DNA of 64,000 bases from Rhodococcus yananensis (GCF_020515525.1 NZ_JAIYEP010000007.1:33563-97562); one strand, 5' to 3'; positions 43,573-54,304 are shown, counted from the stretch's first letter. The notes: generated by a model not told the origin, from the letters alone. Made by a program: numbers and translations.

Positions 43573-44954
43573 CTCGCCTCACTTGTTGCGTAGGTGTGCT
43601 GGTCCGGTACTCTACCAAGTTCACCGACGTCGACCTGCCGCACCGGCGGATCGAACAGCTGTCGCTCGAGTACGGACGTGAGGATTTCGCCTGCACGCAC
43701 GGCCGCGTTCGACAGCAGCGACGACGTCAGTCCGTGGGTCTTCTCGGTTCCTCCCTGCAGGTAGATCCCAGCTGTCACATCGTCCGGTGTGGCCAGGCGG
43801 TAGTCCCGCGCGACCGGCGGCACCGGAGCGGACGGCGCGAGGTCACCCAGCAGTGGGCCGAGCGGCGCCGGTGCGAAACCTGTCGCCAGGACGACGGCGT
43901 CGCACTTCAGTGTGTCGATCCGGCCGTCGAGAGCGTTACGGACCTGCACTGCGATCCCTGCGGTGTCCTCGACGACGGAGGTCACCGCGGATGCCCGCCG
44001 CATGAACAACCGGCGACGCCCGGCGACGCGTTCCCGGTATTCGGTGGCGTAGAGGGTCTCGATGAGCGCGGGGTCCACGACCGAATAGTTGGTGCTTCTG
44101 TGCAGGTCGAACAGTCGTTCGCGCTCGCCGGCCGGCGCGTCGTACAGTTCACCGACGGTTTCCGGGTCGAAGATGCGGTTCGCGTACGGACTGTCGTCGG
44201 CGGGGCTGTACCCGAACCGGTTGAAGACGTTGTGGACCTCGGCCTGCGGATAGTGGCCGTGCAGGTACTGCACGACCTCGGCGGCGCTCTGGCCGGCACC
44301 GACGACGACGAATCGCTGGTGGGTGAGTGCCGGCATCTCCTCGAGGTGGAACAGGAACCGGTGGTTGTGGAAGCAACGGGCCGATTCGGTCGCCCACTCG
44401 GGGATCCGGGCCTTCAGTCCGACTCCGAGCACCACGTTGCGGGCGTGCACTTCGGTGCCGTCCTCGGTGCGGACGACGAACCGTCGCGCGGTGCCGTCGT
44501 CGTCGCGCAGCGCTTCGACGGACCGGACGGTCGTGTCGTACCGCACGTCGGCGCTCACTCTGCGCGCGGCCCAGGCGAGGTAGTCCTGGAACTCGAGGCG
44601 GGTCGGAAAGAACGTCTGGTGGTTGACGAAGTCGACGAGGCGGTCCTGCGCGTGCAGGTAGGAGAAGAAGCTGTAACTGCTCGCGGGGTTGCGGAAGGTC
44701 ACGAGGTCCTTCGGGAACGCGATCTGCATCGTCGAGCCGTCGAGCAGCATTCCCGGGTGCCAGGCGAACTCGGGTTGACGCTCGAAGAAGCAGGCGCGCA
44801 GCGCGGTGCCCGCTGCGGCGTTGTGCTCTTCGATCGCGATGGACAGTGCGAGGTTCGCCGGCCCGAAGCCGATCCCCACGATGTCGTGGACGTCGACCTC
44901 CCGGTCGTCCGTCACCCCCGAATGAACGGCAAACATGCTGGATCGGTCGGTCAT
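43569..44954 (-). CDS. L-ornithine/L-lysine N-hydroxylating monooxygenase
   Basis: 461 residues of the SidA/PvdA/IucD family. FAD motif [33 protein letters not shown], the substrate region [24 protein letters not shown] motif [17 protein letters not shown], and C-terminal ATGFAP with [17 protein letters not shown]. It N-hydroxylates a diamine side chain to build a hydroxamate iron ligand. The NPxSxYSFxxYL wording favours ornithine over lysine, not conclusively. ATG at 44954 lies 8 bases after GGAAG (a GTG one codon upstream is an alternative). An iron box lies 58 bases upstream; mbtH is coupled downstream. Confidence 0.93.
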   Translation of the reverse strand: MTDRSSMFAVHSGVTDDREVDVHDIVGIGFGPANLALSIAIEEHNAAAGTALRACFFERQPEFAWHPGMLLDGSTMQIAFPKDLVTFRNPASSYSFFSYLHAQDRLVDFVNHQTFFPTRLEFQDYLAWAARRVSADVRYDTTVRSVEALRDDDGTARRFVVRTEDGTEVHARNVVLGVGLKARIPEWATESARCFHNHRFLFHLEEMPALTHQRFVVVGAGQSAAEVVQYLHGHYPQAEVHNVFNRFGYSPADDSPYANRIFDPETVGELYDAPAGERERLFDLHRSTNYSVVDPALIETLYATEYRERVAGRRRLFMRRASAVTSVVEDTAGIAVQVRNALDGRIDTLKCDAVVLATGFAPAPLGPLLGDLAPSAPVPPVARDYRLATPDDVTAGIYLQGGTEKTHGLTSSLLSNAAVRAGEILTSVLERQLFDPPVRQVDVGELGRVPDQHTYATSEAR

Positions 44955-45011
44955 CACTCAACTTCCGTGCTCGGGGGCGCGCGCCCACGGTCGTTCGGGT
45001 CGGGCAGAAAA

Positions 45012-45030
45012 GTAGCTCAGGCTAACCTTG
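45012..45030. promoter_or_regulatory. Iron box upstream of the N-monooxygenase
   Basis: GTAGCTCAGGCTAACCTTG matches the 19-base iron-box consensus at 14 positions, with a full right half (GGCTAACCT). It is 58 bases upstream of the monooxygenase start, as expected for DtxR/IdeR control in common with the box at 6847. Confidence 0.75.
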
Positions 45031-45161
45031 CTTCCACGGAGGGTACCAATGGAAAGGCGTCTGCGGGGACGTCCCGGCGAGCCGTTCCGTCGCCGCACCC
45101 CGCCACCTCGGACGAACCGGACACCGCCGTCCCGATCCGCAAGTCCCGCACGGGAAAAGGT

Positions 45162-45198
45162 GCGGGCGCGGCCGGTGCTTCCACCCGGCCGCGCCCGC
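45162..45198. terminator. GC-rich hairpin terminator
   Basis: GCGGGCGCGGCCGG (45162-45175) pairs perfectly with CCGGCCGCGCCCGC (45185-45198). It follows the stop of the minus-strand alpha/beta hydrolase by 31 bases. The remaining gap up to the iron box shows no gene. Confidence 0.8.
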
Positions 45199-45228
45199 GG
45201 ACCCGTCCTGTTCCGAACAGCCGCCGCC

Positions 45229-46029
45229 TCAGGCGGTCAGGAAGTCCAGGACCACCTTGTTCACGGCCTCCGGACGCTCCAGGTAGCCGTAGTGTCCGGC
45301 GTCGGGAATCTCCTCGTAACGCGCGTTCGGGATCGCATCGGCGACCTCCCGAGACAGATACGCCGGGATCATGCGGTCGTCGGCGAACCCGACCGACAGG
45401 CACGGAACCGACACCGATCGGTAGGCGGCGCGACGATCGAACTCACGGTCCATACCGAGTTGCGCCCGCACACCGGCCGAGATCCGACCCCCGCTGAACT
45501 CGAAGACGTCGAGCCAGTCCCGCGCGGTGTTCGGGTCGCGCAGCGAGGCCGGCGACAGGTTCATCACGGCGGTCACCGCCGCCTGGTACGCCGCGGGCAG
45601 TTCGACCCCGTTGTCGTACAACTGTCGTTCGCCTTCGGTCAGGGTCGTCTGGAACCGGTCCATGCGGGCGTGGCCTGCCAGGAACACCGCCTTGCGCACG
45701 AGATCGGGGCGGGCGAGCGACAGTTCCTGCGCGACGCGCGCACCCATCGACGTCCCCACCACGTGCGCCGGGCCACCGAGCAGTTCGATCAGTCCGGCGG
45801 TGTCGTTCACCAGATCGTCGATGGTCATCCCGTCGAGGCTCTCCCCCGACGGCGCGATCCCCCGATTGTCGAACGTCGCCACCCGATACCCGGCCTGTAC
45901 GAGCGCCGGAACCTGGTGCAGATCCCACACCCGCCCCGGGCTCCCGGTCCCCATGACGAGAACGACGAGGTCGCCGGATCCCTTGACCTGGTAGTTCAGC
46001 GGAATCCCGTTGATCGTGGCGATGGGCAT
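45229..46029 (-). CDS. Alpha/beta hydrolase
   Basis: 266 residues, classical fold. Oxyanion segment VLVMGTGSPG, nucleophile Ser in VVGTSMGARVAQ, acid in GFADDRMIP, His in DAGHYGYLERPE. It resembles 3-oxoadipate enol-lactonase and other small esterases of actinobacteria. ATG at 46029 follows GAGGAAGG. Single gene with its own terminator. The substrate cannot be deduced. Confidence 0.88.
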   Translation of the reverse strand: MPIATINGIPLNYQVKGSGDLVVLVMGTGSPGRVWDLHQVPALVQAGYRVATFDNRGIAPSGESLDGMTIDDLVNDTAGLIELLGGPAHVVGTSMGARVAQELSLARPDLVRKAVFLAGHARMDRFQTTLTEGERQLYDNGVELPAAYQAAVTAVMNLSPASLRDPNTARDWLDVFEFSGGRISAGVRAQLGMDREFDRRAAYRSVSVPCLSVGFADDRMIPAYLSREVADAIPNARYEEIPDAGHYGYLERPEAVNKVVLDFLTA

Positions 46030-46245
46030 GACAACCTTCCTCGGCGACTACGACGACTACCGCGACCGCGAACAACACGCGGGCCGCGCCCCGCCGAACA
46101 CCGTACCGTGACCGCCGCGCACGCCCACGCGAGCGCGCCCTGATCGATAAAGCGGGCCGGAAGTGGCGGGCCGGAGTCCCATTCTCCTAGAGTCTGGGTA
46201 ACTTCCCTGCCAGAACCAGGGCAGATACCCCAGGAGGACTGCATC

Positions 46246-46410
46246 ATGGCCGCGGACACCGCGAAAGACATCGCCGACGAGGATCTCGAACCCGTCGCCG
46301 ACGAAACCGCACGACAGGCGCAACGCGTCGTCGCCGCCTACGCCGAGGACGCGGACGAGTGCCGCATGCTGCTGTCGATGCTCGGTATCGCCCCCGGCGA
46401 CAAGCACTGA
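46246..46410 (+). CDS. Small acidic protein upstream of otsA
   Basis: A 54-residue ORF with a near-ideal ribosome binding site (CAGGAGGACTGCATC before ATG). It begins [16 protein letters not shown] and ends [18 protein letters not shown]. About a quarter of residues are acidic; a single helix from residue 20 to 48 is likely. No family recognised. It lies 38 bases upstream of otsA on the same strand, so a shared transcript and possible coupling are likely. The 216 bases before it, back to the divergent hydrolase, hold only promoter sequence. Confidence 0.65.
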   Translation: MAADTAKDIADEDLEPVADETARQAQRVVAAYAEDADECRMLLSMLGIAPGDKH

Positions 46411-46448
46411 CTCCGCACGCGACGATCGACGACCCGAGAGGAAACGAT

Positions 46449-47954
46449 GTGACGACGGGCCAGGCGGTACCGGACGACGGATCCGCCGTCCACACCACAG
46501 CGGATTTCGTGGTCGTGGCCAACCGCCTGCCGGTCGACCTCGAACGCCTGCCCGACGGCAGCACCCGTTGGAAGCGCAGCCCGGGTGGTCTCGTCACCGC
46601 ACTCGAACCGATCCTGCGCGCGAATCGCGGTGCCTGGGTCGGTTGGGCGGGGGTCGCCGACGCCGAACTCGATCCGATCGTCGAGGACGATCTCGTACTG
46701 CATTCGGTGCCGCTCAGCGCACAGGAGATCGCCGACTACTACGAAGGCTTCTCCAACGCCACGCTGTGGCCCCTCTACCACGACGTGATCGTCCGTCCCG
46801 AGTACCGCCGCGAATGGTGGAACGCGTACGTCGAGGTCAATCGCAGGTTCGCGGAGGCCGCCGCGCATGCCGCCGCGGAAGGCGCCACGGTGTGGGTACA
46901 GGACTACCAACTGCAGCTGGTCCCGAAGATGCTGCGGATGCTCCGACCTGATCTCACCATCGGGTTCTTCCTGCACATCCCGTTCCCGCCCGTCGAACTG
47001 TTCATGCAGATGCCGTGGCGGACCGAGATCGTCGAGGGCCTCCTCGGCGCCGACCTCATCGGATTCCACCTGCCCGGCGGCGCGCAGAACTTCCTGTACC
47101 TCGCGCGGCGACTCGCCGGGCACCAGACGTCCCGCGGCACCGTCGGGGTCCGCTCGAAACTCGGTGTCGTGCAGGTCGGCTTCCGGACCGTCCGGGTCGG
47201 CGCGTTTCCCATCTCCATCGCCTCGGGGGAACTCGACGAGCAGGCCCGCAGCAGGACGGTGCGGGCCCGGGCCAAGACGATCCGGAAGGAACTCGGCAAC
47301 CCGAAGCACGTCCTGCTCGGGGTCGACCGGCTCGACTACACCAAGGGCATCGACGTGCGGCTCGACGCCCTGCACGAACTGCTGGCCGAAGGTCGCGTCG
47401 ATCCCGCCGACACGGTCATGGTGCAGCTCGCCACACCGAGTCGTGAGCGGGTCGACTCGTACGTGCAGATGCGCGGCGAGATCGAGATGATGGTCAGTCG
47501 CATCAACGGTGAGTACGCGGAGGTCGGCCGTCCGGTGGTGCACTACATCCACCGCCCGGTTCCCCGCGACGAACTCATCGCCTTCTTCGCGGCGGCCGAT
47601 GTCATGCTCGTCACTCCGCTGCGCGACGGGATGAACCTCGTCGCGAAGGAGTACGTCGCCTGCCGCAGCGACCTCGGCGGCGCCCTCGTTCTCAGTGAGT
47701 TCACCGGTGCCGCAGCAGAACTCCGTCATGCGTTCCTGTGCAACCCGCACGACCTCGAGAACGTCAAGGACGCGATGGAGGCCGCACTGACGGTGCCGCG
47801 GGAGGACGGCCGCAAACGTATGCGCGCGCTACGGCGCCAGGTGCTCACGCACGACGTCGACCGCTGGGCCCGGTCGTTCCTCGATGCGCTCTCGCACAGC
47901 GGCGCAGCCGGCCCCGCTCTCATCACGCCCGGGGAGAACCACGGCCCGCGATGA
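46449..47954 (+). CDS. otsA: Alpha,alpha-trehalose-phosphate synthase
   Basis: 501 residues, glycosyltransferase family 20. [58 protein letters not shown], the [11 protein letters not shown] nucleotide-sugar loop and [14 protein letters not shown] identify OtsA. It makes trehalose 6-phosphate from (U/G)DP-glucose and glucose 6-phosphate; trehalose is needed for stress protection and trehalose mycolates. GTG at 46449 follows GAGAGGAAACGAT. Convergent with the mce4 operon across a strong hairpin, as in M. tuberculosis where otsA (Rv3490) is also next to mce4. Confidence 0.95.
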   Translation: MTTGQAVPDDGSAVHTTADFVVVANRLPVDLERLPDGSTRWKRSPGGLVTALEPILRANRGAWVGWAGVADAELDPIVEDDLVLHSVPLSAQEIADYYEGFSNATLWPLYHDVIVRPEYRREWWNAYVEVNRRFAEAAAHAAAEGATVWVQDYQLQLVPKMLRMLRPDLTIGFFLHIPFPPVELFMQMPWRTEIVEGLLGADLIGFHLPGGAQNFLYLARRLAGHQTSRGTVGVRSKLGVVQVGFRTVRVGAFPISIASGELDEQARSRTVRARAKTIRKELGNPKHVLLGVDRLDYTKGIDVRLDALHELLAEGRVDPADTVMVQLATPSRERVDSYVQMRGEIEMMVSRINGEYAEVGRPVVHYIHRPVPRDELIAFFAAADVMLVTPLRDGMNLVAKEYVACRSDLGGALVLSEFTGAAAELRHAFLCNPHDLENVKDAMEAALTVPREDGRKRMRALRRQVLTHDVDRWARSFLDALSHSGAAGPALITPGENHGPR

Positions 47955-47961
47955 ACGAGCC

Positions 47962-47993
47962 GGTGCCCCCCACCTGTCCCGGTGGGGGGCACC
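47962..47993. terminator. Two-way terminator between otsA and mce4 operon
   Basis: GGTGCCCCCCACC (47962-47974) pairs perfectly with GGTGGGGGGCACC (47981-47993) around a TGTCCC loop. It lies 7 bases after the otsA stop and 16 bases past the last gene of the mce4 operon. Confidence 0.9.
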
Positions 47994-48009
47994 GCCGATC
48001 GGTCGTCGA

Positions 48010-48654
48010 TCAGACCGGGGTCAGCCGGTCCACGAGCCAGCGGTCGCCGTCCTTCTGCATTTCGACACGTACGCGACTGCCACTGCTGGCCGCCTCGGGC
48101 CTGTCCGAACTCGTGGTGATCTGGTTGAGGTACAGCAGCATCACGGCGTTGTCGGCGTCGGCGGAGACGACCGACGAGCCCTGCACGCTCACCTGCACGG
48201 TGATCGATTTCTCCTTCGCACCCGGCGCGACGACGTTGGTCATCAGGTTCATGTATTCCGTGGCGAAGTCGGGGGTGAGTCCCCCCACCGCGGCCTCGGC
48301 CTGTTCGTCGACCGTCGCGAAGTCGTACTCGAGCATCGCGACCACCTCCGCCTCGGCCGCCGCACGTGCTTCGACCCGTGCCCGTTCGACCGCCGAATCG
48401 TGGATCCGACCGTACGCGAGCCACCCGACGACCACCGCCAGCACCGCCACGACCACCGTCAGCACGACGGCCACCCTCGGCAGCAAGGACCGTGAGTTCC
48501 CCTGCGTCGAGGCACTTTCCGTCGTTGTCGACGATTCTGCCGTCTCGCCGGGGGCGTCCACCGCACTCACCGTCACCTCACTCACCGCCTCTCTCCTGTC
48601 GTTCCCGTCGGCCCTGTCGTTCCCTTCGGCCCTGTCGTTCCCGTCGGCGCTCAC
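48010..48654 (-). CDS. Mce-associated membrane protein (Mas4B-like)
   Basis: 214 residues: a charged cytoplasmic N-terminus with three GNDR(A/R)-type repeats, one membrane helix (VAVVLTVVVAVLAVVVGWLAY, shown by its hydrophobicity, near residue 70), and an extracytoplasmic domain with a YDFATVDEQAEAAVGGLTPD segment and the C-terminal DRWLVDRLTPV typical of Mce-associated proteins. It equals Rv3492c by position. GTG at 48654 overlaps the previous stop by 4 bases (GTGA). Such proteins stabilise Mce transport complexes. The last gene of the operon. Confidence 0.88.
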   Translation of the reverse strand: MSADGNDRAEGNDRADGNDRREAVSEVTVSAVDAPGETAESSTTTESASTQGNSRSLLPRVAVVLTVVVAVLAVVVGWLAYGRIHDSAVERARVEARAAAEAEVVAMLEYDFATVDEQAEAAVGGLTPDFATEYMNLMTNVVAPGAKEKSITVQVSVQGSSVVSADADNAVMLLYLNQITTSSDRPEAASSGSRVRVEMQKDGDRWLVDRLTPV

Positions 48655-49289
48655 GGCACGAACTCCACCTTCGACGCCAGTAGTTGTCCGTTCTCGTCGC
48701 AGATCGTCACCCGCAGACGGAAGTCCCTCGGTGACGGCTCCGGAGCGGAGGCGTTGCTGACCACGGCCCGGGCCGCCACCAGCGACGCGATGCACGGTCC
48801 GTCCTCGGTCTGCACGCCGGCCTCGACCACCTCACCCGTCGAGTTGACATCGATCTGCTGCACCACCTCGGCGAACGGGCCCTCGCGGCCCTCGAACTCG
48901 GCCCGGAAGTCGCCGGTGGCGCCGTCGAGGATCCGCTGCACGTCGTCGTGCGCCGTCTCCGCCGCGATGGTCGTCACGTTCAGCACGGTCTGCCGGGCCG
49001 CCTGAACGAACTGCGCCCGACGTTCGTCACGGTCGTGCGCCGACCGTGCCTCGAGCAGCAACCACACCCCGGACGCGACCAATGCGACGATGAGTACCGA
49101 CGCGACGACGGTCACGATCTTCGCCCACCCCGGGGCCTGAGCTCCGGACGGCGCGGAGGACTCTGCGCCCGACCGATCCCCACCGCCCGGTGTGGCCGCG
49201 GCGGTGCCACCGTCGGTCGACACGCCGTCCTCACCGATCCGGACCGACTGCACCGCGGTGTCCGTCGTCGTCTCGTCTTCGCCCGCCAT
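48651..49289 (-). CDS. Mce-associated membrane protein (Mas4A-like)
   Basis: 212 residues: a polar N-terminal 55, one membrane helix (VTVVASVLIVALVASGVWLL), then an NTF2-like extracytoplasmic domain with ARQTVLNVTTIAAETAHDDV and ILDGATGDFRAEFEGRE, the family signature. Rv3493c equivalent by position. The ATG shares one base with the mce4F stop. It is followed by the second Mas gene; paired Mas proteins are normal at mce loci. Confidence 0.9.
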   Translation of the reverse strand: MAGEDETTTDTAVQSVRIGEDGVSTDGGTAAATPGGGDRSGAESSAPSGAQAPGWAKIVTVVASVLIVALVASGVWLLLEARSAHDRDERRAQFVQAARQTVLNVTTIAAETAHDDVQRILDGATGDFRAEFEGREGPFAEVVQQIDVNSTGEVVEAGVQTEDGPCIASLVAARAVVSNASAPEPSPRDFRLRVTICDENGQLLASKVEFVP

Positions 49290-50701
49290 CAGCCCTGCTG
49301 CGCTTTCATGTAGGTCTCCAAGCTCCCGTCGCCGAGATCGACGTTCCGGTACACGGTCCCTCCGGGGCCGATGTAGGTGCCCGTCCCCGGATCCACTTGC
49401 AACGCTGTCACACCGGCCGGTGCCGCGTCATCCTCCGTCCCGCTGTACGAGGCGGGTGTCGGCCGGTCGTTCTCCGATTCGACCGGCGTGGGCGCGCCCC
49501 GCCACGGATTGTCGGAATAGGTGGGGGTGTACCCGGTGGCGCACAGTTCGGGGGTCGGCGCGCGGCGCCCCGGATACTCCATGCACGGCACGTTCCGTGC
49601 GCCACGGACGGCGTTCGGATCCGATTGCGGCAACATGCAGTACACGTCCGCCGGTGTGTCGACCATGGAGGTGTCGGCGGGGCTGCGCCACTGTTCCGGG
49701 GGTACGAACCCGGCGAGGCACGGCGGCGGGTCGTGCAGCTGCAGGTGGAAGTCCACCACCGCGCCGTCCTCGGCGGGGCCGCCGCCGGCCGCGGTGATCA
49801 GTGCGGTCGTCATCGGCGGGTACAGCACCAGGATCTGCTCGAGACCCGCGTTGTAGGTGACACCGACCTCGCCGACGCTGACCAGATTCGACAGCAGCAG
49901 CGGCAGTGTGGGCCGGAAGTCCTGGAACAGGGATTCGGCTTCCGCGGCGGCCGACGGCCCCTTCGCCATCAACGCCCTCAGATCGGGATCACTCTCGCGG
50001 AGCTGATCGGTGAACGTGAGCATATCCCGCGTCCACGACCGGATCTGGTCGCTGGTGACCTGCTGGGTGTCGAGGAGCGGCCCGAGATCGTCGAGCAGAC
50101 GCCGTGTTTCCGCGCTGTTCGATGACGCCTCCTGCACGAACAACCGGGTCGAGTCGATGAGCAGTTGCAGCTCCGGACCGGACCCGTTGAACGCGTCGAA
50201 CGCCTCGTCGACGACGGTCTGCAGCCGGGTGTCGGAGATGCTGGCCAGCAGCGTGTCGGCCTGGTCCAGCAGGGCACCGACCTCCTGGGGAACGCTCGAC
50301 CGGTCGACCGGAACCACATCACCGTCACCCAGATACTCGCCACCCGAGCCGTTTTCGTGGGGAACGAAGTCGACGTACTGTTCACCGACCGCCGACACAC
50401 TGCGCACCGCGACGTCGACGTCCGAGGGAATCCTGCTGTCCGAATCGATGGACAGCACCGCATCGACACCGGTCGGCGACAGCTTCACCGAATCGACGAT
50501 GCCGACGATGGTTCCGCGGTAGGAGACGTTCGCGTTCTGGTACAGGCCGCCCGTCGACGGCAGCTGCACCGTGACCGTGTACCGACCGACCCCGAGCAGT
50601 TGAGGAAGCCGGACGTACTGGACCGACATGACGACCAGACCGATCACGGTGAGGATCGCGAAGATGATCAGCTGGATGCGGACGAACCGCGTGAGCATCA
50701 T
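49289..50701 (-). CDS. mce4F: Mce4F substrate-binding protein
   Basis: 470 residues: one N-terminal helix (residues 5-27), then the MlaD/Mce domain (VTVQLPSTGGLYQNANVSYR, GTIVGIVDSVKLSP), a long helical region and a Pro/Thr-rich C-terminus with VDPGTGTYIGPGGTVYRNVD. Mce proteins of the A-F set form a hollow tube reaching across the periplasm for lipid import. The ATG at 50701 overlaps the mce4E stop by 4 bases; the next codon is also ATG. Confidence 0.93.
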   Translation of the reverse strand: MMLTRFVRIQLIIFAILTVIGLVVMSVQYVRLPQLLGVGRYTVTVQLPSTGGLYQNANVSYRGTIVGIVDSVKLSPTGVDAVLSIDSDSRIPSDVDVAVRSVSAVGEQYVDFVPHENGSGGEYLGDGDVVPVDRSSVPQEVGALLDQADTLLASISDTRLQTVVDEAFDAFNGSGPELQLLIDSTRLFVQEASSNSAETRRLLDDLGPLLDTQQVTSDQIRSWTRDMLTFTDQLRESDPDLRALMAKGPSAAAEAESLFQDFRPTLPLLLSNLVSVGEVGVTYNAGLEQILVLYPPMTTALITAAGGGPAEDGAVVDFHLQLHDPPPCLAGFVPPEQWRSPADTSMVDTPADVYCMLPQSDPNAVRGARNVPCMEYPGRRAPTPELCATGYTPTYSDNPWRGAPTPVESENDRPTPASYSGTEDDAAPAGVTALQVDPGTGTYIGPGGTVYRNVDLGDGSLETYMKAQQG

Positions 50702-51918
50702 GGCCCCGGCACCTCCCACGGCAACGACGGAATGGTGATCTCACCGATTCCGGGAATCGACAACGTTCCCTCCGTTCCGGTATCCGCCGGGGCCGCCGGC
50801 GGGGCCAGCGGCGCCCGGAACGGGTCGACCGCCTGCGCGGCCAGTCCGGCGTCCCGACCGAGAATGCCTTCCGGACCGGCGAGCCGGCCCGCGAGCGGCG
50901 TCCCGGTCAGGAAGTTCAGGTCGAGCCGGTCCAGCGTCAGGTCGATCGTCATGGCCAGATTCGCGTAGTCGCCGCGGATGATCTGATCGATGCCGGCCTG
51001 CGGGAACGGGTAGGTCAACAACACTCCCAGCACCTCGGTCAACGAGTTGCCGGAGTCCGCGAGCGCACGCAGTGTGGGTGCGAGCCCCTGCAGGTTGGCC
51101 TTCAGGTCGTCGTTGCTGCTCTCGACGAGTCGGCTCGCCACCGAACTCATCTCGCCCAGGGCCGTCATCGCCGCGGTCAGGTCCGTGCGCTGTTCCGACA
51201 AGACGTCGAGTGCGGCCGGCAGATCCTCCAGTGCCCGGACCAGCGTGTCGTTCTGACCGTTGACGGTGGCTGCCAGCCGATCCATCCCTTCCATCGCCGA
51301 GACGATGTCGCCGCGCTGTGTATCGAGGGTCGAGACGAGTTCGTCGATCCGGGGCAGGAGGTCGCGGATCGAGCCCTCACGACCCACCAGCGCCGCATTC
51401 AGTTCGGTGGTGATGTCGTTGATCTGGGCGAGACCGCCGCCGTTGAGTACCACGGACAGCGACGACAGTGTCTGCTCCGTCGTGGGATAGGCACCGGCAC
51501 GGTCGAGCGGGATGATGTCGCCGGGCTCGAGTCTTCCCCGGGCCGGTTCGTCGAACGGCGGAGCCAACTCGAGATGCTGCGATCCGAGCAGGCTGGTCTG
51601 TCCGATACGGGCCGTTGCGTTGGCGGGCAGCTCGACATCCGGTTCGAGCGACACCGTCACCAGCGCATGCCAGTCCTCGACCTCGATCCGCGAGATCGAA
51701 CCGACCGTCACGTCATCGACCCGGACGGGCGAATTCTGCGTCAACGTCGTCACATTCGGCATCCGGACCTGCACCTCGTAGGCGCCGTCCCCGCGCCCGG
51801 CGGTACCGGGCATCGGAACCGAGTTGAGTCCACCCCACTCGCATCCGGACACGGTCAGCGCCACCACCGCGGTCATCGCCGCGACGACACCGCGCAGTGC
51901 GCCCTGTCGAACCCTCAT
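50698..51918 (-). CDS. mce4E: Mce4E lipoprotein
   Basis: 406 residues. A signal peptide with lipobox VSGC (Cys about 26) makes it the lipoprotein member of the set, as MceE always is. Mce domain: [36 protein letters not shown]; helical region about 150-330; Pro/Ala-rich tail ending in [19 protein letters not shown]. It overlaps mce4D and mce4F by 4 bases on either side. Confidence 0.95.
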   Translation of the reverse strand: MRVRQGALRGVVAAMTAVVALTVSGCEWGGLNSVPMPGTAGRGDGAYEVQVRMPNVTTLTQNSPVRVDDVTVGSISRIEVEDWHALVTVSLEPDVELPANATARIGQTSLLGSQHLELAPPFDEPARGRLEPGDIIPLDRAGAYPTTEQTLSSLSVVLNGGGLAQINDITTELNAALVGREGSIRDLLPRIDELVSTLDTQRGDIVSAMEGMDRLAATVNGQNDTLVRALEDLPAALDVLSEQRTDLTAAMTALGEMSSVASRLVESSNDDLKANLQGLAPTLRALADSGNSLTEVLGVLLTYPFPQAGIDQIIRGDYANLAMTIDLTLDRLDLNFLTGTPLAGRLAGPEGILGRDAGLAAQAVDPFRAPLAPPAAPADTGTEGTLSIPGIGEITIPSLPWEVPGP

Positions 51919-53249
51919 CGTCCACCTCCCGGCTGCAACAGCGATCCCAGATCGTCGGGAATACTGATCGACGGCATACCCGACAGCGGCCCGTCGAACG
52001 ACGACACCGGAACCTCAGCGGCCCCGCCCGTCGACTCCGGCGCTCCCCCGCGCGCCGCTGCCGCCCCCTCGAGCCACGGCTCGGAGTACACGATCTGGTC
52101 GGGGAACGCCTGGACACCGGCGAGCGGGTTCATCAGGAACGGCAGGTAGTTCGCCTGGAACGAGGCGAGTACCGGACCGAGTTGTTCGCGGCAGAGCTCC
52201 GCGCTGCGTTCGGAAGTCGCGGTCGCCGCCGCCGCAACCGAACCGCACATCCACTCGATCGGGTTGGCCGCATTCGAGATCGCGAGAGCACCGGTCAACG
52301 ATCCCTGCGCCGGCTTGTAGATGTTGTAGAAGTTCGCGAGCGAGGTCGGGCCGGAGTGCAGGACACGTTCGATCTCCGGTCGCTTGCGGGCCAGCACCTC
52401 GGTGGCGTCGGCGAGCCGCTCCACCGATTCGGTCAGAGCGTCACGATTGGCCCGCACGAACCGCTCCACGTCACCGACCGCGATGTCGAGGTCGGCGAGC
52501 GACACCCCGAGTTGCTCGGAGCTGGCGGCGAGCACATCCGAGACGGATGCGAGACGCCCCCCGAACTGCACGATCTGTTCGTTGCTCTGCGACAGGGTGG
52601 ACACGAAGGTCTGCAGGTTCCGGATGGTGCCGAACAGATCCTCGCGGCCGTCGGAGAGAATGCGCATCGTGCTCGACAGTTCCCGCAGCGTCTCCCGGAA
52701 CGTCGCGCCGTTGCCGTCGAGGTTCTCGGCGGCGGTGTCGATGAACCGCCCGAGCGACCCCTGCGGGTCGAGCTCCTCCGGGCCCAGAGCCTCCGACAGC
52801 CGCATCAGCTCGGTCTTGATCTCGTCCCATTCGACCGGCGACGCCGTGCGTTCCACGGGAATGGTGGCGCCGTCGGCGATCTCGTCTCCGCCCGAGTGGA
52901 CGGGGGTGAGCTGCACGAACCGTCCCGACACGAGGCTCTGCGCGATGATCACGGCGTTCGCGTCTGCGGGGACGTCCACCGAACGGTCGACCTTCATCGT
53001 CACCCGTACGACGTCGTCACCCGGTTCGATGGAGGTCACCTTTCCGACGGGGACGCCGAGCACACGCACGTCGTCTCCCTCGTACAGTCCGGTCGTGGAC
53101 ACGAATTCCGCGTGCACGGTGCGTTTTCCGAATCCCGGGACCAGCGCGAGCGCGACAGCGACGAGCGCCACCACGACTGCGCCGGCCAGGGCCGGGAGCA
53201 GCCACTTCGGGCGACGGGACTTCACGGTGTCCGGGTTGTGTGCGTTCAT
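51915..53249 (-). CDS. mce4D: Mce4D
   Basis: 444 residues. Helix about 16-38, Mce domain ([34 protein letters not shown]), a long amphipathic helical region with [20 protein letters not shown], and a polar tail with [15 protein letters not shown]. The ATG at 53249 overlaps the mce4C stop by 4 bases; the longer open frame upstream overlaps mce4C and is not used. A subunit of the periplasmic Mce4 tube. Confidence 0.95.
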   Translation of the reverse strand: MNAHNPDTVKSRRPKWLLPALAGAVVVALVAVALALVPGFGKRTVHAEFVSTTGLYEGDDVRVLGVPVGKVTSIEPGDDVVRVTMKVDRSVDVPADANAVIIAQSLVSGRFVQLTPVHSGGDEIADGATIPVERTASPVEWDEIKTELMRLSEALGPEELDPQGSLGRFIDTAAENLDGNGATFRETLRELSSTMRILSDGREDLFGTIRNLQTFVSTLSQSNEQIVQFGGRLASVSDVLAASSEQLGVSLADLDIAVGDVERFVRANRDALTESVERLADATEVLARKRPEIERVLHSGPTSLANFYNIYKPAQGSLTGALAISNAANPIEWMCGSVAAAATATSERSAELCREQLGPVLASFQANYLPFLMNPLAGVQAFPDQIVYSEPWLEGAAAARGGAPESTGGAAEVPVSSFDGPLSGMPSISIPDDLGSLLQPGGGR

Positions 53250-54304
53250 TCGCCATCCTTCTTGATCGACGGCGGGTCCGTGGGGATGATGTCCTGCAGG
53301 TCCTGCGGCAGCAGTTCGGGTGCCACCTGGCTGTCCACGACGGCCTTCCACCACGGCGCGGGCAGGATGTTCGACACATAGGCGTTGAAGAACGGTCCGC
53401 TGGCGACGGATTCGCCGAGCGCGCTGATGTACGGGCCGAGACCGTCGAGGGCACCGGCGATGTTGTCCTTGTTCGCCTGCAGGTTCGCGGTGACGGCGTT
53501 GAGCTTCTCGAGGGTGGGGCCCATCTGGTCCTGGTTGTCCTGGACCAGCCCGGTCAGCTCGCGCGAGACCGTCGAGATGTTCGTGATGAGCGCGGTGATC
53601 GCGTCGCGACGTACCGAGAGTTCACCGAAGAGTGCGTTGGCGTCGACGACGAGTTCGTTGATCCGGTCGCTGCGTTCGGCGAGGATCCCGGTGACGCTCT
53701 CGGCCCGCTCGAGCAGGTCCGACAACGACTCGTCGCGGTCGTTGATCGACTTCGACAGTCGCGACATTCCTTCCAGTGCCCCGCGGAGTTCCGGCGGGGT
53801 GTCCGTCATCGCCTCGGACAGCGCGTCGAGGGATTCGTTGACCTGGTCGGTGTCGAGTTCGGACACGCTCGTGGTGAGGTCACCGAGCGCGTCGGTGAGC
53901 GAGTACGGGGAGTTGGTGTGTTCGAGCGCGATGACCGATCCGGGGCGCAGGAGCCCGTCGCCGGCCGGGCGCACCGTGAGGGACTTGGCTCCCAGGACGG
54001 TGTTCGTCTTGATGTCGACGCCGGTATCCTCGCCGAGTCCGATTCCGTCGCGCACCCGGAAGGTGACCAGCACGGCCTGCCCGTCGAGCGCGATGTCGGT
54101 GACCGAGCCGACGTTGACACCCGCGAGCATCACGTCGTCGCCGGCCATGAGTCCGCCGGCGTCGGCGAAGTGCGCCGAGTAGGTCACGCCCCCGGACAGG
54201 AACTGGAGTTGGTCGTACTGCAGGCCGGCCACCACGATGGCCGTGGACACGGCCAGCCCGACCGCGCCGATGCGCAGGGTGTTGGGTTCGCGGATTCCAC
54301 TCAT
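53246..54304 (-). CDS. mce4C: Mce4C
   Basis: 352 residues. Helix about 10-28; Mce domain [40 protein letters not shown]; helical region with repeated [24 protein letters not shown] heptads; short tail ending [11 protein letters not shown]. The ATG at 54304 overlaps the mce4B stop by 4 bases. Confidence 0.95.
   Translation of the reverse strand: MSGIREPNTLRIGAVGLAVSTAIVVAGLQYDQLQFLSGGVTYSAHFADAGGLMAGDDVMLAGVNVGSVTDIALDGQAVLVTFRVRDGIGLGEDTGVDIKTNTVLGAKSLTVRPAGDGLLRPGSVIALEHTNSPYSLTDALGDLTTSVSELDTDQVNESLDALSEAMTDTPPELRGALEGMSRLSKSINDRDESLSDLLERAESVTGILAERSDRINELVVDANALFGELSVRRDAITALITNISTVSRELTGLVQDNQDQMGPTLEKLNAVTANLQANKDNIAGALDGLGPYISALGESVASGPFFNAYVSNILPAPWWKAVVDSQVAPELLPQDLQDIIPTDPPSIKKDGE

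Noticed and set aside
41886..45497. A 1203-codon plus-strand frame over thrE, mbtH and the N-monooxygenase
   Set aside because: It overlaps genes with clear family motifs in other frames and crosses a terminator and an iron box.
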